DNA from: Bacteroides sp. UBA1317
Lineage (GTDB): Bacteria > Bacteroidota > Bacteroidia > Bacteroidales > Bacteroidaceae
Direction of reading: 5' to 3'
Assembly (NCBI GenBank): GCA_002307035.1
Contig: DBTL01000163.1
Coordinates: 1 to 9,413, forward strand
DNA length: 9,413 bases
Under the pieces are notes generated by a model. That model did no database searches. It saw only the letters and a list, made by a program, of their open reading frames with translations, and had not been told where the DNA came from. The position numbers and the translations under genes are program-made. Shown in pieces: positions 1-7,837 of the stretch (its first letter is position 1; every line of letters starts with the position of its first letter).

Positions 1-1
1 T

Positions 2-115
2 TATCTTGATAGAAGAGGAGAGGTGTTATTACCCTTGAAAGGTGGCAAGTGGAAAGGATGTTTCCATGTACCCAGAGGGTTGTATCAGTGCTGGAAAGTG
101 CTGGAAGAATTGTAA
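2..115 (+). CDS. AGE-family sugar 2-epimerase, C-terminal fragment
   Basis: This is the last 37 codons of a gene that starts before the window; the stop is TAA at 113-115. The reading frame gives a Lys-Trp-Lys-Gly-Cys-Phe-His-Val-Pro-Arg stretch (47-76) followed by a Trp-Lys-x-Leu-Glu ending. This is the characteristic C-terminus of N-acylglucosamine 2-epimerase family (alpha/alpha)6-barrel proteins. In the family, the His of this motif (codon 65-67) is one of the catalytic histidines. Members interconvert GlcNAc/ManNAc, glucose/mannose or reducing-end sugars of disaccharides, usually in the cytoplasm. The fragment is too short to say which substrate applies or whether a signal peptide exists. 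It lies 47 bases upstream of the SusC gene on the same strand, so co-transcription is plausible. The family is fairly secure; the specificity is unknown. Confidence 0.82.
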   Translation, partial: YLDRRGEVLLPLKGGKWKGCFHVPRGLYQCWKVLEEL

Positions 116-162
116 CTTCTAAATTTTAAATCAATAAATCATTAATCTTAAAAATTTATCCT

Positions 163-3100
163 ATGACAGAGTCTAACTCTATTTTTAAAAATGTCCATGC
201 AATGAAATCTGGTTTACTTTCATTGTTTGCTCTCTTTGCCATAGTTGCAAGCAGCTATGCACAGAGCTCAATTAAAGGGATTGTTACTGATGGTAGGGGT
301 GACGCTTTACCAGGTGTTACGGTTGTTGCGAAAGGTGCTGATAATGGTACTATTACTGATATCAACGGAAAATATAGTATACAAGTTAAGTCCAAGGCCG
401 TTCTGTCTTTTTCATATATTGGTATGATTACACAGGAAATTAAAGTTTCTGGTAAAGATGTTATCAACGTTGTAATGCAGGATGATGTTGAATCACTAGA
501 GGAAGTTGTAGTAGTTGGTTATGGTGTACAGAAAAAAGGATCTTTGACTGGAGCAATCTCTGCCGTTAAAGGTGATGAGTTGTTGAAATCTCCTTCTACT
601 AATATATCGAGTATGTTAGGTGGACGTTTACCCGGTATTGCTTCTGTACAGGAATCAGGAGAACCAGGGTTGGATCAGGCTTCGTTGACTATTCGTGGAT
701 CTAGATATTCTGCTGTTTATATTGTTGATGGTATGCCACGTTCTATTGACGATGTTGATCCGAATGATATTGAGAGTATTTCTGTTTTGAAGGATGGTGC
801 AGCCGCTGCAGTGTATGGCTTAGAAGCTTCTGGGGGCGTAATTATTATTACGACAAAAAAGGGCAGAACAGGGAAATCTGAAATCACATATAATGGTTCT
901 TTCGGAATTTCCATGAATGCTAATTTCCCTAAGTTTATGAATGGTCCTCAATTTGCCTATTATTATAATATGGCCGATATGATGGATAAATTATCTAGTG
1001 GGTCTATAACAAGTGAAGATGAATATTCTCCTATTTTTACGCAGAGCGATATTGCTGATATGTTGGACGATGATCCAACAGATGGATGGGATAATGTGAA
1101 TTATATAGATGAAGTTTTTGGTACAGGTACAAATATGAAGCATAGTGTGACTATACAGGGTGGGACAGACCAAATGCATTATTTTGCTTCACTAGGCTAT
1201 CTAGGGCAAGAGGGTAATATTGACAGATTTACTTATCGACGTTATAATCTTCGTACTAATATTGATGCTGATATAGCCAAAAATTTAAAAGTTACTCTTG
1301 GTATAGCAGGTAATGTGGGGCGTCGTTATACACCAGGATTTGCTTCTGGAGGTACTGATGCAGATTCAGACTTAGGAGAACAAGGATGGCTCTCTATTGC
1401 TCACCAAACAATAGCAATGCATCCTTATTTGCCTATTAAATATAATGATTTATATACGGCGACTCCTTCTAGGAATACAGGATTGGCACAAAGTCCATTG
1501 GCAGCTATTTATGAGTCAGGTTATAAAAGGACAAGAAGTATCGATCTTCAGACTAATTTTACTTTGCAATATGACATACCCGGAATTAAAGGGTTGAACA
1601 TGAAAGTTTCTGGAGCATATGACTATACTACATCTCATAATAAAAATTTGAATACACCTTATGAAGTATATGCAATAAAATTACCTGATTCAACAAGTAA
1701 ATTAGGCTATACTTTGACTGCCGATCCTCGTTCTACATCTTATATTACTTTAGGTGAAGGGCAATCTACAACCGAGCAATTGATAGGCCAAGGAAGTTTT
1801 AATTATGCTAATAAATTTGATAGGCATAATTTAGATTTGATGGCGATGGTTGAAATACGTGATAAAAAATCAAATTCTCTTGCTGCTTATGCTAAAAACC
1901 TTAGTTTTGCAGAGCTTGATGAATTGGGATTAGGTGTTGCAGATTCATCTCCTATTAGTGGAGGGAGTGATGCTTCCCGTAATTTAGGCTATATTTTCCG
2001 CCTGAAATATGATTATGATAATAAATACTTAGCGGAGTTTACAGGACGTTATGACGGGTCATATGTGTTTTCTGGTAACGTTGGTGGAAAAAGATGGGGC
2101 TTTTTTCCTTCAGGATCTGTAGCATGGAGAATGTCTAAAGAAAATTTTATGTCACAGTTTTCTTTTATTGATGATTTGAAGTTTCGTGCTTCCATAGGTC
2201 TATTAGGAAATAATAGTGTTCCTGCTTATTCTTATCTAAGTACTTATGCTTATAATAGTAAATTATCGTTGAATGGTTCATTAGAAGATGCTTTATATTC
2301 TAGCGTCGTAGCTAATCCAAATTTGACTTGGGAAAAAACGTTATCATATAATATTGGTTATGATTTCTCATTATGGAAAGGTTTGCTCGGAATGGAGTTT
2401 GATGCATTTTATAATTATACTTATGACATTCTTACAGCAATGGGTTCAGATTATCCTCCTTCAATGGGCGGTTATTATTATACGTATGAAAATTATAATA
2501 AAATCGATGCAAAAGGATTTGAAGTTTCTCTTAAACACCAAAATAAACTTTTATTATCTGGAAAACCTTTTCGTTATGGAATTAGAGCTAATGCCACATA
2601 TGCGAAGAGTCGTTATTTGCGTTATCCGGATGAAGCAAACGCTCCTGCTATTCAACGTGTAACCGGATCAAGAGTTAATGCAACATATGGTTGGATTTCT
2701 GAAGGTTTATATCGTACAGAAGAAGACATTGACAATTCTGCTTGGTATGGCACTCGTCCCAACTTAGGTGATATAAAGTATAAGGATGTCAATGGCGACG
2801 GGAAGATTGATAGTCAGGATCGCGGGAGAATAGGGCGTAGTAATACGCCAGAGCTTACATTTGGTTTAAATTTGAATGCGGAATGGAATGGATTTGATAT
2901 GAATGTGCAGTTTACTGGCGGTGCATTATTTGATGTCTCTCTTACAGGCACCTATTATAATGGTTATGATGATAATACTGTATGGACTCAGACTTTTAAA
3001 GAAGGAAGTAATTCTCCACTATTTTTGGTCCAGAACGCTTATAGTAGCGTGAATCCAAATGGTACATTTCCTCGAATTACTTTGGGGTCAGCTGGTCATG

Positions 3101-3363
3101 GAGGAGATAATGGTTTGGCATCAACATTCTGGTTCCGTGATGGTAAGTATGTTCGTATGAAATCAGCTCAATTGGGATATACTATTTCACGAGAATTAGT
3201 CAAAAAAATGGGGATTCAAAATTTAAGACTATACGTCGAAGGATCTAATATCTTCACTATTTGTGGATTACCAGACGGCATTGATCCAGAATCTCCGGGA
3301 GTAAATAATGGATATTATCCTCAACAGAAAACCTTTATGGGAGGAGTTACACTTACATTCTAA
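163..3363 (+). CDS. SusC/RagA-family TonB-dependent outer-membrane transporter
   Basis: This is a 1066-residue SusC-like importer, a normal length for the family. It would take up oligosaccharides through the outer membrane together with the SusD-like lid encoded next. Domains in order: a signal peptide ending near the Ala-Gln at about 33-34; a carboxypeptidase-regulatory-like beta sandwich (about 36-110); the Glu-Glu-Val-Val-Val-Val-Gly-Tyr-Gly segment (113-121); a plug domain with the classic Val-Leu-Lys-Asp-Gly-Ala-Ala motif (208-214) leading to Ile-Thr-Thr-Lys-Lys-Gly; then the beta barrel. It carries the Asp-Val-Asn-Gly-Asp-Gly-Lys-Ile-Asp motif typical of SusC proteins (875-883) and ends in a C-terminal Phe, as expected for barrel insertion. 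There is no N-terminal STN domain, which argues against direct sigma/anti-sigma signalling through this protein. The start is uncertain: Met14 (ATG at 202) begins a more typical signal peptide than the hydrophilic 13-residue extension from 163. The substrate cannot be read from the sequence. Confidence 0.97.
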   Translation: MTESNSIFKNVHAMKSGLLSLFALFAIVASSYAQSSIKGIVTDGRGDALPGVTVVAKGADNGTITDINGKYSIQVKSKAVLSFSYIGMITQEIKVSGKDVINVVMQDDVESLEEVVVVGYGVQKKGSLTGAISAVKGDELLKSPSTNISSMLGGRLPGIASVQESGEPGLDQASLTIRGSRYSAVYIVDGMPRSIDDVDPNDIESISVLKDGAAAAVYGLEASGGVIIITTKKGRTGKSEITYNGSFGISMNANFPKFMNGPQFAYYYNMADMMDKLSSGSITSEDEYSPIFTQSDIADMLDDDPTDGWDNVNYIDEVFGTGTNMKHSVTIQGGTDQMHYFASLGYLGQEGNIDRFTYRRYNLRTNIDADIAKNLKVTLGIAGNVGRRYTPGFASGGTDADSDLGEQGWLSIAHQTIAMHPYLPIKYNDLYTATPSRNTGLAQSPLAAIYESGYKRTRSIDLQTNFTLQYDIPGIKGLNMKVSGAYDYTTSHNKNLNTPYEVYAIKLPDSTSKLGYTLTADPRSTSYITLGEGQSTTEQLIGQGSFNYANKFDRHNLDLMAMVEIRDKKSNSLAAYAKNLSFAELDELGLGVADSSPISGGSDASRNLGYIFRLKYDYDNKYLAEFTGRYDGSYVFSGNVGGKRWGFFPSGSVAWRMSKENFMSQFSFIDDLKFRASIGLLGNNSVPAYSYLSTYAYNSKLSLNGSLEDALYSSVVANPNLTWEKTLSYNIGYDFSLWKGLLGMEFDAFYNYTYDILTAMGSDYPPSMGGYYYTYENYNKIDAKGFEVSLKHQNKLLLSGKPFRYGIRANATYAKSRYLRYPDEANAPAIQRVTGSRVNATYGWISEGLYRTEEDIDNSAWYGTRPNLGDIKYKDVNGDGKIDSQDRGRIGRSNTPELTFGLNLNAEWNGFDMNVQFTGGALFDVSLTGTYYNGYDDNTVWTQTFKEGSNSPLFLVQNAYSSVNPNGTFPRITLGSAGHGGDNGLASTFWFRDGKYVRMKSAQLGYTISRELVKKMGIQNLRLYVEGSNIFTICGLPDGIDPESPGVNNGYYPQQKTFMGGVTLTF

Positions 3364-3383
3364 ACTATTAAATAGTAAATCAT

Positions 3384-5024
3384 ATGAAAACAAATATTTT
3401 AAAGGCATTATTATTAGGAGCACTGTTTAGCTTTACAGCTTGTGATGATTATCTTAATATGAGCCCTACAGATGAAGTCTCTGATAAGATTGTATGGAGT
3501 GATGTCGAATATGCAGAGTTGGCTATTAATAACTTTTACCACTATATAAACTATTTTGGAAATTTTAATGAAGGACAATGTTCTGCTGGAATGACCGAAG
3601 GACTTACTGATATTTTCAAATATGGATCGATGACTTACAACGCCTATATGTATATTCCAAATGAAATTGCGTATGGTGGGAGCATTCTTACTGCCAATTA
3701 TGTATCGGTTTATCTTGGTAATTGGGGTACGGTTTATACTTATGTACGTCGTGTGAATGAGGGCCTTAGCAATCTTGCTAAATATGGAACATCTTTTAGT
3801 GATGACGACACAAAACGCTTAACGGCTGAAATGCGTTTCTTTCGTGGACTGCTCTATTTTGATTTAGTCAAACGTTACAAGGAGGTTATCATCTATGATG
3901 AGGACTTGAGTAGCATCCAAAAAAATGTAGCATTGAGTACAGAAGAGGAAGGGTGGGACTTTGTTGAAGCAGATTTGGAATATGCTGCGGAATATCTCCC
4001 TACATCTACAACACCTAATGGTAGGCTAACGAGTGGCGCTGCTTATGCTTTGCTCTCGCGTTCTATGTTATATGCGGAGAGATGGGATGTTGCAAAGAGT
4101 GCAGCAGAAGAGGTTATGTCAATGGGATATGAATTAACAACAGACTTTGAGGATGCATTTACAGACTCTAACTCAGAGGATATATTCCAGTATACTTATG
4201 ATGCAAGTGGCGTGACTCATGGCTTTGATAATTATTATTCACCTGGTGGAGATGAAGGAAATAGTATGACTGGTGGTTATGGAACACCAACTCAGGAGAT
4301 GGTCGAATCTTTTGAATTGGCAGAGGGAGGTTTTCCTGATTGGTCGACTTGGCATACAGAAACAGGAACTACAGAGACTCCACCTTACGCAGATCTTGAG
4401 CCAAGGTTTCAAGCGACAGTGCTTTATAATGGTGCAACTTGGAAAGATCGTACTATTGAACCATATGTTGATGGAACAGATGGTTGGTGTACGTGGATTG
4501 ATGACCCTACTCCTGAAGGGCGTACAACTACTGGTTATTATTTGAAGAAGTTAGTTGATGAAACGCATGATTTTACATCACTTACGGCAAGTACCCAGCC
4601 ATGGATCGCATTTCGTTATGCAGAAGTCTTGTTGAATTATGCAGAAGCATGTTATAATTTGGACGATCCTGATGATGCTAACATAGCTGTGCGTAAAATT
4701 CGTAATCGTGTAGGACTTACCTATACCGATAAGACTGGTGATGAATTGATGGCTGCTATTCGTCAAGAGAGAAAGGTTGAATTGGCTTATGAAGGGCTTT
4801 ACTATTGGGATATGAAACGCTGGGGATTGGCTGAAGCTGAATTTACAGGTATCCGTGTACATGGATTAAAGATTGAGAAAGAAACAGATGGGACATATAC
4901 TTATACTTATGTTGATTGCGATCAACAAGATCGTAATTTTCCGAGTAAAATGTATCAAATACTCTTGCCTTCGGATGAATTAAATAATAACTCTTCTGTG
5001 CTACAATACGAAGAATGGAGATAA
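3384..5024 (+). CDS. SusD/RagB-family surface glycan-binding lipoprotein
   Basis: This is a 546-residue SusD-like lipoprotein that in known pairs caps the SusC barrel and captures glycan. The signal peptide ends in Phe-Thr-Ala-Cys, with the lipid-attachment Cys at residue 20 followed by Asp-Asp. The N-terminal tetratricopeptide region shows the family signature Ala-Glu-Met-Arg-Phe-Phe-Arg-Gly with Tyr-Phe-Asp-Leu-Val-Lys-Arg-Tyr (148-165). The C-terminal RagB/SusD domain contains Arg-Gln-Glu-Arg-Lys-Val-Glu-Leu-Ala-Tyr-Glu-Gly and Trp-Asp-Met-Lys-Arg-Trp-Gly (460-481), which is near consensus. The gene begins 20 bases after the SusC stop, so the two are almost certainly co-transcribed. The leader has no Shine-Dalgarno sequence, as is common in this phylum. 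The ligand is unknown. Confidence 0.97.
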   Translation: MKTNILKALLLGALFSFTACDDYLNMSPTDEVSDKIVWSDVEYAELAINNFYHYINYFGNFNEGQCSAGMTEGLTDIFKYGSMTYNAYMYIPNEIAYGGSILTANYVSVYLGNWGTVYTYVRRVNEGLSNLAKYGTSFSDDDTKRLTAEMRFFRGLLYFDLVKRYKEVIIYDEDLSSIQKNVALSTEEEGWDFVEADLEYAAEYLPTSTTPNGRLTSGAAYALLSRSMLYAERWDVAKSAAEEVMSMGYELTTDFEDAFTDSNSEDIFQYTYDASGVTHGFDNYYSPGGDEGNSMTGGYGTPTQEMVESFELAEGGFPDWSTWHTETGTTETPPYADLEPRFQATVLYNGATWKDRTIEPYVDGTDGWCTWIDDPTPEGRTTTGYYLKKLVDETHDFTSLTASTQPWIAFRYAEVLLNYAEACYNLDDPDDANIAVRKIRNRVGLTYTDKTGDELMAAIRQERKVELAYEGLYYWDMKRWGLAEAEFTGIRVHGLKIEKETDGTYTYTYVDCDQQDRNFPSKMYQILLPSDELNNNSSVLQYEEWR

Positions 5025-5046
5025 AAATTTAAATTTGAATTGAATT

Positions 5047-6750
5047 ATGAAAAAGATCTTAATATATTTGTTGGCTGTCTCTTTCTTTTTTAGCTGTCAG
5101 ACTCCTGATGATGCAGTTGTTACGAATGAGGAACAGGCCATAACTCGTTTTACGGCATCTTTTACTACTGGTGATTATAGTGGTGAGACAGCTGTAGAAT
5201 ATACGATTACTGATGCTAGCTTAAGCACATTTACAATACCTATACCGTGGTATTACCCGGAGAGTAGTGATAATGAAACGGCGGATTATATGACAGCAAT
5301 CAAAGTGCAGGCTAATTTGGCAGATAATTACACTATAGAACCAGCTTTAGGTATTCTTGATCTCACGGTAGATAATTATTTTACATTAACCGATCCAACC
5401 GGAGATAAACGTACTATTTGTATAACAGGTGAACGACAAAAATCTGATGAATGTAGCATCTTAGCTTTTTCAATTACTGATCCGGCTCTGACTGGTGTTA
5501 TTGATCAAGATGAAAAAAGTATTTCTATTATTTCTACAGAGGATTTATCATCTTGTTTGGCTGAATATACATTATCTTCTCATGCAACGATTTCTCCTGA
5601 TCCGGCAACGGTTCCTATGGACCTCAGTTCTAGTGATGGTGTTAAACTTACGGTTACTGCAGACGATGGTGTTTCTACAGCGACTTATACGGTTATAAAA
5701 AATATACCTTCAAAATTAGCTATTGGTATTCGTTCAGGTAGTGGTACGAGTTTATACGCTCTTGATGCAACTTCTTTAGGGATGCCGACGATGAGTACTG
5801 CATCAGCACCTTCATTGGCTGTTATTGATAAATATCTAATTGTTGATTTTGGAGATGGAACTACGCCGGTTTATCTGAATAAAGCAACAGGTGTTTTGCT
5901 TGGCAATATAACATTGGGTTCTGCTGATGCTACAGGTTGTGTTACTAGCGATGTCTATAATAATATGCTTGTGTGTAATTATGCAAGTTCTGGTGAAACA
6001 TTTAAAGTTTATAAAACTTCATCAGTGAGCTCTTCTCCTACACTCTTCTTCTCTTATACGAACACATCTGGATTATCTATTGGCAATAAAGTTTCTATTC
6101 AAGGTGATTTAGATGGGAATGCTGTGATTATTGCAACTTGTGAGAACTCAAGCAGTTTTATACGTTGGATTGTTACGGCTGGTGCTGTTGGCAGTCCTGT
6201 GCTTGTGACTGCAAGTGGAGTTAGCTCATGGGGAGGTATTGACAATGTTCCCAAAATAGCATCGTATAGTGATACATATACAGATGGTTATTTCGTAGGG
6301 CATTATGATAGTGGAAATGATAATGTGTATTTTGTGAATGGCTCTAGTAATGCTGCCTCATCTTATCTATCTGCGATTGGCGATGGGAATGATTGGGGAA
6401 GGAGTAATGGCATACTAGATGCAAAAGCGTTTAATAATGCTACTTATATGGCTCTATATAGTGTTTCATATTTTCCTATGTGGGGCATACCATCTGCTTT
6501 ATTTATGTATAATGTGACAAGTATTTCTTCATTTGGAAATGCCACCGTTGATGGGAGCACTTCTCTTGTCTTTAGTAATTCTTCAATATCTTCTTATAAT
6601 GATAATGTTGGGGATACTTCTGGAAGCGCTTCTAGAACTGGGGATGTTTTGTTATATCCTTCCTCAGATGGATATATGCTTGATTTGTACTACATAGATA
6701 ATACTCAGGGTGTTATTGGTTGTTACGAGTTTGATTGTATTGATAAGTAA
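5047..6750 (+). CDS. DUF5018-like lipoprotein, candidate surface glycan-binding protein (SusE/F position)
   Basis: This is a 567-residue lipoprotein: the signal peptide runs to Phe-Phe-Ser-Cys with the anchor Cys at residue 17. The first ~220 residues look like two beta-sandwich units. The first begins at Ile-Thr-Arg-Phe (about 33). The second begins at Ile-Leu-Ala-Phe-Ser-Ile (about 138) and continues with a Gly-x-Ile-Asp-x-x-x-Lys-Ser-Ile pattern and a Tyr-Thr-Val ending, resembling DUF5018 and related Ig-like repeats. The remaining ~340 residues are rich in Ser, Thr, Gly and Asn, with short repeated beta-strand patterns (for example an aliphatic run, Asp-Phe-Gly-Asp-Gly, then Lys-Ala-Thr-Gly). 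This would fit a beta propeller, but that is inference. No catalytic motif was recognised. The gene starts 22 bases after the SusD stop, where PULs usually encode a surface glycan-binding protein. The DUF5018 assignment is moderate; the binding role rests on position. Confidence 0.8.
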   Translation: MKKILIYLLAVSFFFSCQTPDDAVVTNEEQAITRFTASFTTGDYSGETAVEYTITDASLSTFTIPIPWYYPESSDNETADYMTAIKVQANLADNYTIEPALGILDLTVDNYFTLTDPTGDKRTICITGERQKSDECSILAFSITDPALTGVIDQDEKSISIISTEDLSSCLAEYTLSSHATISPDPATVPMDLSSSDGVKLTVTADDGVSTATYTVIKNIPSKLAIGIRSGSGTSLYALDATSLGMPTMSTASAPSLAVIDKYLIVDFGDGTTPVYLNKATGVLLGNITLGSADATGCVTSDVYNNMLVCNYASSGETFKVYKTSSVSSSPTLFFSYTNTSGLSIGNKVSIQGDLDGNAVIIATCENSSSFIRWIVTAGAVGSPVLVTASGVSSWGGIDNVPKIASYSDTYTDGYFVGHYDSGNDNVYFVNGSSNAASSYLSAIGDGNDWGRSNGILDAKAFNNATYMALYSVSYFPMWGIPSALFMYNVTSISSFGNATVDGSTSLVFSNSSISSYNDNVGDTSGSASRTGDVLLYPSSDGYMLDLYYIDNTQGVIGCYEFDCIDK

Positions 6751-6756
6751 TGAATG

Positions 6757-6800
6757 AAAGAGTTGCATTTCCATATTAAAGATGGAGATGTAACTCTTTT
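6757..6800 (+). terminator. Intergenic stem-loop with U tail (attenuator, partial terminator or RNA-stability element)
   Basis: The arm AAAGAGTTGCATTTCCAT (6757-6774) pairs with ATGGAGATGTAACTCTTT (6782-6799) around a 7-base loop. All 18 positions pair in RNA, two of them as G-U wobbles. The 3' arm runs into a short T tract (6797-6800), as in an intrinsic terminator, and the 5' arm starts with AAA, so the structure is roughly symmetric and could act on both strands. It begins 6 bases after the stop of the DUF5018-like gene and ends 22 bases before the likely start of the phosphodiester glycosidase at 6823. The U tract is short and the stem is only moderately GC-rich, so partial read-through or a role in mRNA processing is as likely as full termination. 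Confidence 0.7.
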
Positions 6801-6822
6801 AAGCGTTAGCAATCTTATTAAA

Positions 6823-7827
6823 ATGAATGTAAGAATATACACTATATGTCTTTTTGCTTTTTTTGTATTTACGAATATCGCTTGCAGCAAAAATTCAGAA
6901 GATATTCCTGATTGGTTTTGGAATGATTCCATAGAAACAGAGGAGTCAGACTCTGCTATTATTGCACTCGGATGGACTTCTATTACGGATTTGGGCGAAC
7001 TTCCTAATTATATAAAAGTCTACAAATCTCCTTCTTTATTGGAGAGTAAAAAAGCAATCGCTTATATTGCTGTTGCAGAAATGGATCAAGGAGCAACATT
7101 TAATGCCTTAGGTGATGCTAGTGGGTATAAAACGCCTTCTGATTTCTATAATGAAAGTGCTGCTTCTGTTATATTGAATGCCGGATACTTTTATGCAGGC
7201 TCTTCTTTGAGCTTACTTTGCAGAGCTGGAGAAATATTGTGCCCTAATAATCAAGTTGAAGGTCGAAATAATTGGAGTGTATTATATTATCCTACTCGAG
7301 GCGTTTTTGGTTTAATGCAGGATGGTACTTACCAAACAAGTTGGGTTTATACAACCGATTTAGATACATATACTTATTCACTACCTTCACCAAATAAATC
7401 GGGAGAAGAACCTCAGATTGTTCCCTCAAAGACTTTTCCTGAGCAAGGTACTTCATTTAAAGCAGAGACAGCCATTGGAGCAGGTCCTGTTTTGATTAAA
7501 GATGGGGAAATAAGAAATACCTATGAAGCTGAGTTATTTGATGGTGAGAGTGGAGTTGCTCCAGAGAGCAGCAATCCTCGTTCGGCTATTGGCATTACGA
7601 GTGATAATAGGTTAATCTTTTTTGTATGTGAAGGACGTAATATGACTTCTGGAGTTGTGGGTTATACTCTGGCTGAAGTTGCAAATATAATGAATAGTTT
7701 GGGTTGTGTTGAAGCCTTAAATTTAGATGGAGGAGGTTCTTCTTGTATGTTAGTTAATGGGAAGGAAACGATTATTCCTAGTGATGGCAGTCAACGCTCA
7801 ATAGTAACTGCTGTAGCAATAAAATAA
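6823..7827 (+). CDS. Phosphodiester glycosidase (NAGPA/DUF2233 family) lipoprotein
   Basis: This is predicted to hydrolyse sugar-1-phosphodiester bonds. The human homologue removes GlcNAc from GlcNAc-P-mannose on lysosomal enzymes, and bacterial DUF2233 proteins share the fold. Motifs, numbered from the ATG at 6823 (334 residues): Asn-Ala-Gly-Tyr-Phe (119-123), Gly-Ala-Gly-Pro (219-222), Asn-Pro-Arg-Ser-Ala-Ile-Gly (251-257), Glu-Gly-Arg (270-272, where I recall many relatives having Asp-Gly-Arg) and Asn-Leu-Asp-Gly-Gly-Gly-Ser-Ser (300-307), the family hallmark. The open frame extends up to an ATG at 6754. The 6823 start is preferred because it directly begins a signal peptide (Arg then a hydrophobic run) with a probable lipidated Cys21, whereas the longer form adds 23 polar residues and overlaps the hairpin. 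The Asn at lipobox -3 is atypical. A Pro-Asp-Trp-Phe-Trp segment (29-33) follows the anchor and is echoed in the next gene, which begins 10 bases downstream. The natural substrate is not evident. Confidence 0.9.
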   Translation: MNVRIYTICLFAFFVFTNIACSKNSEDIPDWFWNDSIETEESDSAIIALGWTSITDLGELPNYIKVYKSPSLLESKKAIAYIAVAEMDQGATFNALGDASGYKTPSDFYNESAASVILNAGYFYAGSSLSLLCRAGEILCPNNQVEGRNNWSVLYYPTRGVFGLMQDGTYQTSWVYTTDLDTYTYSLPSPNKSGEEPQIVPSKTFPEQGTSFKAETAIGAGPVLIKDGEIRNTYEAELFDGESGVAPESSNPRSAIGITSDNRLIFFVCEGRNMTSGVVGYTLAEVANIMNSLGCVEALNLDGGGSSCMLVNGKETIIPSDGSQRSIVTAVAIK

Positions 7828-7837
7828 AGACATAGAT

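Noticed and set aside
110..127. Possible Bacteroides-type promoter: TTG at 110-112 and TAAATTTT at 120-127 (one base off TAnnTTTG).
   Set aside because: The two parts are only 7 bases apart, far less than the roughly 19-21 expected between the -33 and -7 elements, and the region is AT-rich enough to give such matches by chance.
2354..2662. 102-codon + strand frame inside the SusC gene.
   Set aside because: It is fully contained in the barrel-coding region, and its translation has the Met/Ile/Leu-rich look of an out-of-frame AT-rich gene.
3364..3376. Short palindrome ACTATTAAATAGT between the SusC and SusD genes.
   Set aside because: The stem is 5 bp, nearly all A-T, with no U tract; too weak to call a regulatory hairpin.
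2..5024. Sialic-acid (nan) utilization cluster, suggested by an epimerase next to SusC/SusD.
   Set aside because: No lyase, sialidase, esterase or sugar transporter is seen, and the downstream enzymes are of other families. Flanking sequence would be needed to revisit this.
5025..5036. Palindrome AAATTTAAATTT between the SusD and DUF5018-like genes.
   Set aside because: It is low-complexity A/T sequence with no stable stem-loop; expected by chance in an AT-rich leader.
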